The notes under the pieces are model-generated. The model was not told where the DNA came from and did not search any database. It saw only the letters and a program-made list of their open reading frames with translations. The position numbers and the translations under genes were made by a program. From the NCBI GenBank assembly GCA_020829485.1, contig JAIVFU010000054.1, forward strand, positions 1 through 47,067: DNA of 47,067 bases, written 5' to 3'. Of this stretch, positions 42,093 through 47,067 are shown one piece after another. The DNA comes from Nostoc sp. CHAB 5834. GTDB taxonomy: Bacteria > Cyanobacteriota > Cyanobacteriia > Cyanobacteriales > Nostocaceae. How positions within the stretch are numbered: position 1 is the first letter of the stretch; each line of letters starts with the position of its first letter.

Positions 42093-42121
42093 GGGGATGG
42101 TACACACCATCCCCATTTTTT
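42093..42121 (+). terminator. Intrinsic terminator after the PD-(D/E)XK-like gene
   Basis: GGGGATGGT and ACCATCCCC form a 9-bp perfect stem around ACAC, followed by ATTTTTT. It starts 4 bp after the upstream stop codon and ends inside the stop region of the convergent aminopeptidase gene, so it may serve both strands. Confidence 0.85.
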
Positions 42122-43430
42122 ATCGTTCCACTTCATCTACTGCCTTGGGAACTCCCGCAGTTAACACTTCATGTCCATCAGATGTAACTAACACATCATC
42201 CTCAATGCGAATACCAATGCCAATCCATCGAGGATCAGTCTCTGGTTGATCTTCTGCTAGTTTGGTGTCAGGCACAATATATAATCCCGGTTCCACTGTC
42301 AAAATTTGACCTGGTTGTAAAATCTGCGGTTTGTCTTCACCGTGCTGGTAAACACCCACATCATGGACATCCAACCCTAACCAATGACTGGTGCGATGCA
42401 TATAATATGGCTTATATTTCTCTTCTTCAATTAACTTATCAATTTCACCTTTGAGAATGCCAAGCTCAACTAAACCTTCGGTGAGAACGCGCACTGCTGT
42501 ATCGTGAACTAATTTGAACGGATTACCTGGTTGCACTTGAGCGATCGCTTGTTTTTGCGCCTCCAAAACAATCTCATACAGCGTCTTTTGTTCTGGCGTA
42601 AATTTACCCCCAACAGGAAATGTCCGCGTAATATCCGAGTTGTAATAACCGTAAGCACAACCGGCATCAATTAGCAGTAATTCTCCATCCTGCATTTGAC
42701 GGTTATTTTCAATGTAGTGCAGTACGCAAGCATTCACACCGGAGGCCACAATCGAAGGATAAGCTGGCCCCATTCCACCCCGCACTCGAAAAATGCGTTC
42801 CATCTCCGCCTGTATTTCGTACTCATAAAGTCCGGGTGCAGCGATTTCTTGGGCGTAATTGTGTGCAACAGTAGCGATCGCTACTGCTTGACGCATCAAT
42901 TCCAACTCAGCTTGACTTTTGATTAGTCTCATGCTGTTAAGAACAGGGCCAGTATCTTCAATAGCGACAGGCCCTGTACCGCGTTTAGGATAAGTTCGCA
43001 GTAAACTTTGGTAATGTCGCAGGATTTGGTCATTGAAAGGGCGATCGCGTCCTAAGTGATAATAAATTCGGCTGGCTTTTTCCAAATACTGCGGCAATTT
43101 TTCATCTAACTCGCTAATGGGGTAAGCTTCATCAGCACCGTAAATTTCCTTGGCTGCATCTACCCCAGAAAGATAACCAGTCCATACTTCCTTTTCGCGA
43201 TCCTTCGGTTGGACAAATAGCACAAATCGATGTTCTGAATGATGCGGCGCTAACACTGCAACAGCCTGTGGTTCATTAAAACCAGTCAAGTAGAAGAAAT
43301 TACTGTCTTGGCGATAAACATACTCGACATCGTTGTGCATTACTGCCATTGGCGCACTGCGAAAAATGGCTGTGCCATCACCAATTTTTGCCATTAACTG
43401 CTCACGACGCTGCTGATATTCTGTTTGCAT
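42120..43430 (-). CDS. pepP: Xaa-Pro aminopeptidase (aminopeptidase P)
   Basis: The 436-residue protein has the aminopeptidase P N-terminal domain (residues 1-140, including FFYLTGFNEPQAVAVLAP) and a pita-bread metallopeptidase domain with DAGCAYGYYNSDITRTFP (two metal Asp), MHRTSHWLGLDVHDVGVYQH (metal and catalytic His), LTVEPGLYIV (Glu) and RIEDDVLVT (Glu). All five dinuclear metal ligands are present. It removes N-terminal residues preceding proline, in the cytoplasm. Length matches E. coli PepP. It is convergent with the PD-(D/E)XK-like gene and shares a terminator region. Confidence 0.95.
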   Translation of the reverse strand: MQTEYQQRREQLMAKIGDGTAIFRSAPMAVMHNDVEYVYRQDSNFFYLTGFNEPQAVAVLAPHHSEHRFVLFVQPKDREKEVWTGYLSGVDAAKEIYGADEAYPISELDEKLPQYLEKASRIYYHLGRDRPFNDQILRHYQSLLRTYPKRGTGPVAIEDTGPVLNSMRLIKSQAELELMRQAVAIATVAHNYAQEIAAPGLYEYEIQAEMERIFRVRGGMGPAYPSIVASGVNACVLHYIENNRQMQDGELLLIDAGCAYGYYNSDITRTFPVGGKFTPEQKTLYEIVLEAQKQAIAQVQPGNPFKLVHDTAVRVLTEGLVELGILKGEIDKLIEEEKYKPYYMHRTSHWLGLDVHDVGVYQHGEDKPQILQPGQILTVEPGLYIVPDTKLAEDQPETDPRWIGIGIRIEDDVLVTSDGHEVLTAGVPKAVDEVER

Positions 43431-43968
43431 AGCTGATATATTTATGAAATTATTGTGTTATTTTACACTTTTGACAACTAGAGGATGCATTCATGCCTCT
43501 TAATAGTTGCTAATCTAAGTTATTCTAACCAATATTTGTTTCCACTCAAGTTATAAATTATTCGAGAATAATCAATTATCTCGAAAGACTCAGATCCCCG
43601 ACTTGTTTAAGAAGTCGGGGATCTTGTTGTTATCGAATAATTTAGGATATTCCTGAAATAAAATAATTTTTAAACGTATATTTTTTATACAACATTTAAA
43701 TGTCAAAAAATAGATGAAGTAATTATAATTTATCTATGAATCATCATATACATAAAGCACAAAAGATATTTTGCAAATGCTTGTATAAGACTTGAAAAAA
43801 TCATAATAATCGTTTAAAATAAACAAATATTTATCTTCAAATAATGACATTAATGAAGAAAAAATAATTACAAAGAAATCTTAAAATTCTGGTAAATGTT
43901 ATTTCGTTACAGAAAGAGATCCTCGAAAAAAGTTAAAAAAATATGACAACCAATAATAAAAATACACC
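43431..43968. other. Long A+T-rich intergenic region
   Basis: The 538-bp gap between divergent pepP and the FG-GAP gene is strongly A+T-rich, especially 43660-43960. It contains one palindrome (43592-43624). The promoters of both genes must be here. I see no RNA gene or coding frame. Confidence 0.5.
43592..43624. repeat. Palindrome AGATCCCCGACTT ... AAGTCGGGGATCT
   Basis: A perfect 13-bp inverted repeat with a 7-nt loop, followed by TGTTGTT. It is a common dispersed palindrome in Nostoc-like genomes; a terminator role is weak because it is about 170 bp from pepP's start, not near any stop codon. Confidence 0.75.
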
Positions 43969-45210
43969 ATGCCTGAAAGTACAAATTCCTCACCCTTAGC
44001 TTTGAATACATCTAAATGGGCATCAGAGTCTTTTGCAAAATCACAAATCTTGACAAATTCTTTTGAGAGTTTAAATTATGATTTGGGGTTTGGGAATAAG
44101 AGTTCCTCACTAGCACTAGAAAGTGAACCGGTGACTGCGCCTGTTAAAACGTCAGCAAATCCCAATCCTAATCCTTACTTAACCAGTGCGGCGATTACTC
44201 CTGACTTTAACGGTGATGGCAAAACGGATAAAGTTTGGGTCGATTCTACAACCGGTGAGATTATCATTCGGTTGATGGATGGGACAAAAGTTGTTGAGCA
44301 GGGTTCTCTGGGTAATTTCGACATATCCGCCTATGATTACAAAATTGCTGACTTCAATGCTGATGGCAAAACCGACTTCTTATTACGTAATAAGACAACC
44401 GGTGAGAATAGCATTGCGTTAATAGATGGCACAAAAGTTGCTAATGCGGCTTCTCTAAGCAGCGTTGATGCAGCGTGGAGTCCTCAGATTGGCGATTTCA
44501 ATGGCGATCGCAAAACCGATATCTTCTGGCATAATGCTACAACTGGTGAGAATGCTATTTGGGAGATGGATGGTACCACCGTTCTGAATGCAACTGTTCT
44601 AGACACTACAGACGCAGCACTAACTCCTACCATTGTTGATTTTGACGGCAATGGCAAGAGTGACGTTTTCTGGCGCAATCAGACAACCGGCGATAATACC
44701 GCTTGGTTTATGGATGGTACACAAAAGACTGAATTTGCGCTGCAATCACAAGATGCCGCCTGGACTGCTAGCGTTGGCGATTTCAACGGCGATTTCAGCA
44801 CTGACATTCTGTGGAGAAACGCTCAAACAGGTGAAAACAAGGTTTGGACGATCAATGGTATCTTAGTCACAGAAGGCACTTTGGGGACACTTGACTCATC
44901 TTGGACTTCCAAAATTGGTGATTTCAACGGTGATGGCAAGACCGATATCTTCTGGCACAATGGCACAACTGGTGAGAACACCGCTTGGTTGATGGATGGT
45001 ACAACAGTTGCGACTGAAGCTTTCTTACCAACTAATAACGCAGCCTTGACACCATCTCTTGGCGACTTCAACGGCGATGGTAAGACCGACATCTACTGGC
45101 GCGACCAGACAGCAGGTACAGACAACATCTGGACTATAAATGAGACGACAGCCGTTGAGACTCCCATCACCGATGCAGACAAGCTTGGCCCACAGTGGTA
45201 TACGTTCTAA
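43969..45210 (+). CDS. FG-GAP/VCBS repeat protein
   Basis: The 413-residue protein contains seven repeats of about 45-48 residues from residue 75 on, each with a core like GDFNGDGKTDIFWHNGTTGE followed by a NxxWxMDGT ending. The DxNxDGxxD segments are calcium-binding loops of a beta-propeller of the integrin type. The first 70 residues are Ser/Asn-rich and lack a Sec signal peptide, so export would need another route or the protein may remain inside. Repeats 3, 4, 5 and 7 deviate in the Asp positions (for example GDRKTD, GNGKSD, GDFSTD). A surface or adhesive role is inferred only from the fold. Confidence 0.88.
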   Translation: MPESTNSSPLALNTSKWASESFAKSQILTNSFESLNYDLGFGNKSSSLALESEPVTAPVKTSANPNPNPYLTSAAITPDFNGDGKTDKVWVDSTTGEIIIRLMDGTKVVEQGSLGNFDISAYDYKIADFNADGKTDFLLRNKTTGENSIALIDGTKVANAASLSSVDAAWSPQIGDFNGDRKTDIFWHNATTGENAIWEMDGTTVLNATVLDTTDAALTPTIVDFDGNGKSDVFWRNQTTGDNTAWFMDGTQKTEFALQSQDAAWTASVGDFNGDFSTDILWRNAQTGENKVWTINGILVTEGTLGTLDSSWTSKIGDFNGDGKTDIFWHNGTTGENTAWLMDGTTVATEAFLPTNNAALTPSLGDFNGDGKTDIYWRDQTAGTDNIWTINETTAVETPITDADKLGPQWYTF

Positions 45211-45216
45211 AAGCTG

Positions 45217-45244
45217 GAGAGACGCGATTAATCGCGTCTATACA
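45217..45244. repeat. AGACGCGATTAATCGCGTCT palindrome, copy 3
   Basis: A perfect 20-bp palindrome 7 bp after the FG-GAP stop codon; related copies lie at 12748 and 37466. It could act as a transcript-end hairpin, although no long T-run follows. Confidence 0.7.
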
Positions 45245-45300
45245 AGAGTTAGAAATCTTCCACTGCTTCCCCTACTCCTCTGCTCCTCAAAACTTGTAAC

Positions 45301-46068
45301 TCAAAATTTGTAACTTAAAACCTGAATCACGCTATTTTCCGGCAAATCTTTAGGGCTAATGGAAATACTATCTCCATTGCTACGCCGCACTGTCATACCT
45401 TGCATCAAGGTCAGAAAATCATCCAGTGGTGAAATATCGCACTTCGCAGCATCAGCGGCCTGTGTGCGGTAATGGGTTGGAATCACCAACTTAGGATTTA
45501 AGATTTGCACAGCCTGCTTTGCTTCCTCAGCATTGTAGGCTTTTGCACTGCCTCCCACTGGGATAAATGCTACATCGGGACGCCCCATGAGGATTTTTTG
45601 CTCAATGGAAATGGGTGCAGCAGCTCCGCCTAAGTGTAAGATATTAATTCCGCCTTGCTTCCAACTCCAAGCGGTATTTGAACCAAACTGCCTACCACCT
45701 TTGCGATCGTGGTCTATGGCAATTCCTTGGAACTTAATGCCTTTGAACTCGTAAACTCCTGGTTCATAGATGAGTTTAGCATTTCCCGGTAGTACGTCCA
45801 CAGCACCTTCATCTAGCAGTTGACTGCTAATCAGTACTAAATCTGCTGCAACTTCTGGCGGACGATACCCAGCAGTACAACCGGCCGTCCGAAATGGATT
45901 GACAAGAATTTTCGCACCGCCACCAGTAAAAAGAAAGCAAGTATGACCCAACCATTGAACTGATAAACCGCTAGATTGTGCGTCAGCTTGAGATTCAGAA
46001 CCCAAGTTAGTAACCAAAGCTGTGACTAACCCCGCCCCAGCATAGCCCATCAACTGTCGTCGTTTCAT
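45301..46068 (-). CDS. Exported MBL-fold protein lacking the HxHxDH motif
   Basis: The 255-residue protein starts MKRRQLMGYAGAGLVTALVT, a twin-arginine-like signal (KRRQLM) with cleavage near ADAQ. The mature part follows the UlaG-like MBL order: VQWLGHTCFLFTGGGAKILV, then LVLISSQLLDEGAVD where HxHxDH is expected, HLGGAAAPIS and VIPTHYRT. The metal histidines are replaced (SSQLLDE) and the usual DPF after the first strand is NPF, so hydrolase activity as in classical MBLs is unlikely. It sits 3 bp downstream of the trpG/pabA-type gene and may be cotranscribed with it. Confidence 0.82.
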   Translation of the reverse strand: MKRRQLMGYAGAGLVTALVTNLGSESQADAQSSGLSVQWLGHTCFLFTGGGAKILVNPFRTAGCTAGYRPPEVAADLVLISSQLLDEGAVDVLPGNAKLIYEPGVYEFKGIKFQGIAIDHDRKGGRQFGSNTAWSWKQGGINILHLGGAAAPISIEQKILMGRPDVAFIPVGGSAKAYNAEEAKQAVQILNPKLVIPTHYRTQAADAAKCDISPLDDFLTLMQGMTVRRSNGDSISISPKDLPENSVIQVLSYKF

Positions 46069-46071
46069 TAA

Positions 46072-46671
46072 TTATGCTCTCGACTGTAACTGTTCCAGAA
46101 AATTTCGCAATAACTGTTTTCCTGAAGATGTCAGGACACTCTCTGGGTGAAACTGGACACCCTGAATGTGAGGATACTTCCGGTGTCGCACTCCCATAAT
46201 GGTGTTATCTTCCACCCAAGCGGTGATTTCTAACACATCTGGGCAAGTCTCACGTTCTATCACCAAACTATGATACCTGGTGGCAGTTAAAGGATTTTCT
46301 AATCCTTGAAAAACCCCCACCCCAGTATGAGACACCTGAGAGGTTTTGCCATGCATCAACTCTGGAGCAGGAATTATTTTACCACCGAATACTTGACCGA
46401 TGCTTTGATGTCCTAAACAAACACCCAAGATTGGCAACTCTTGTCCTAGCTGTTCAATCAATTCTAAAGAAATACCGGCATCTTCCGGGCGACCAGGCCC
46501 AGGAGAAATAACCACGGCTTCCGGCTTTAATGCCCGAATTTCATCTATGGATATCTTATCGTTACGAAAAACTTTAATATCATCTGCTACTGGGAATTCT
46601 GCTGCCAATTCTCCCAGATATTGCACTAAATTATATGTAAAACTGTCGTAATTGTCGATAACTATAATCAA
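46072..46671 (-). CDS. Anthranilate/aminodeoxychorismate synthase glutaminase subunit
   Basis: The 199-residue class I glutamine amidotransferase starts [20 protein letters not shown]. The nucleophile elbow [15 protein letters not shown] holds the catalytic cysteine and [10 protein letters not shown] holds the His-Glu pair. It provides ammonia to chorismate-using synthases (TrpE or PabB); which partner it serves cannot be told, since TrpG and PabA are often shared and neither large subunit is adjacent. Its length is normal. The downstream MBL-fold gene follows with 3 bp spacing. Confidence 0.93.
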   Translation of the reverse strand: MIIVIDNYDSFTYNLVQYLGELAAEFPVADDIKVFRNDKISIDEIRALKPEAVVISPGPGRPEDAGISLELIEQLGQELPILGVCLGHQSIGQVFGGKIIPAPELMHGKTSQVSHTGVGVFQGLENPLTATRYHSLVIERETCPDVLEITAWVEDNTIMGVRHRKYPHIQGVQFHPESVLTSSGKQLLRNFLEQLQSRA

Positions 46672-47067
46672 AGCTCATCACTCCTGGTTTTTACCACTCA
46701 TCAGTTACAAAAAGCATAGACAAATATCTCATGCTATTTGTTCGCTAGGTCTAAAAATAACGCTGACGTGGACGGCTAAAAATTACCAAGTAATCCTTTA
46801 CCCAGGATGCTTGGCCCGACGGCGTTAGCGAGTCTTCTCCCAAGGGGAGACGCCAAGGGCGAACGAGCGTCATAGCCCGTCGTAGACATCGCCTCACTTT
46901 TCAATTGCTTATAATCTGTTCTCCAGGGGATCGGACAGAGTTTAAGCTTCCCCGGTCTGAAGACGCGGGGATTTCTGAAGAGTCCACAAAAGAACTTTCT
47001 TAGGCATACTTAAAATGCCTCTACCTACTCCACTTAAGTCAAACTTAAATATCGCAGCTACTTTTCT
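46672..47067. other. Right-edge intergenic region rich in short repeats
   Basis: No gene is seen in the last 396 bp. It carries the stacked repeats at 46815-46892, a CCCCGGTCTGAAGACGCGGGG hairpin at about 46951-46972, and an A+T-rich stretch after the trpG-like start. The segment 46672-46760 should include the promoter of the trpG-type gene. Confidence 0.45.
46815..46892. repeat. Stacked small dispersed repeats
   Basis: GACGGCGTTAGCGAGTCTTC, a CTCCCAAGGGGAG palindrome and TAGCCCGTCGTAGACATCGC (46873-46892) lie end to end. The last one is the same repeat that interrupts the DUF2470-like gene at 3421-3440, with one mismatch. The cluster looks like repeats inserted into or beside one another. 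Confidence 0.65.

Overview
The window looks like chromosomal DNA of a filamentous, Nostoc/Anabaena-type cyanobacterium. It carries chlB (light-independent chlorophyll synthesis), cyanobacterial-style ribosomal, FtsH and GltX genes, two Hanks-type kinases, very frequent GCGATCGC (HIP1) octamers inside genes, heptanucleotide tandem repeats between genes, and many small palindromic dispersed repeats. Assignment to genus is inference; no rRNA gene is present.

Layout. 1-3.3 kb: the first 15 codons of a probable IS630-type transposase at the left edge, a DUF4330-like membrane protein, an M48 protease and a PPP-type phosphatase. 3.2-8.3 kb is an accessory island: an IS200/IS605-like right-end scar, a DUF2470-like gene broken by a 24-bp repeat insertion, a 1048-residue CyRepA1/DUF3854-type plasmid replication protein, a chimeric YoeB toxin remnant, and a candidate BECR-fold toxin with an adjacent candidate immunity gene. 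8.4-15.8 kb: chlB, a cyclophilin, a decayed copper amine oxidase, a TPR protein, a solute-binding protein downstream of rpmI-rplT, a GrpB-family gene and a ParDE pair. 15.9-19.2 kb: an RNB ribonuclease, rpmG-rpsR and an RDD protein. 19.6-30.6 kb: a 40-residue membrane protein missed by ordinary ORF calling, a beta-CASP-like metallohydrolase, several small cyanobacterial proteins, NIF3-like and YjbQ proteins, a membrane protein gene split by a MITE, a glycosyltransferase, a class V aminotransferase and a Cas4/RNase H-like nuclease. 31-35.7 kb: an exported phytase-esterase-like protein and two tandem paralogous Ser/Thr kinases sharing an unnamed C-terminal region. 35.8-43.4 kb: tRNA-Asp, gltX, ftsH between two copies of one MITE family, exported proteins, a PD-(D/E)XK-like protein and an aminopeptidase P. 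44-46.7 kb: an FG-GAP repeat protein, a metallo-beta-lactamase-fold protein without its metal motif, and a trpG/pabA glutaminase.

The most notable feature is the density of non-autonomous mobile repeats. At least five families can be delimited by inverted repeats, and several show exact or near-exact target-site duplications. One insertion, at a TA dinucleotide, can be removed on paper to restore a continuous membrane-protein frame; another repeat put two in-frame stops into a DUF2470-like gene. The best candidate for an undescribed biological system is the toxin/immunity-like pair beside the plasmid-type replication gene; the second is the unnamed C-terminal region of the tandem kinases.
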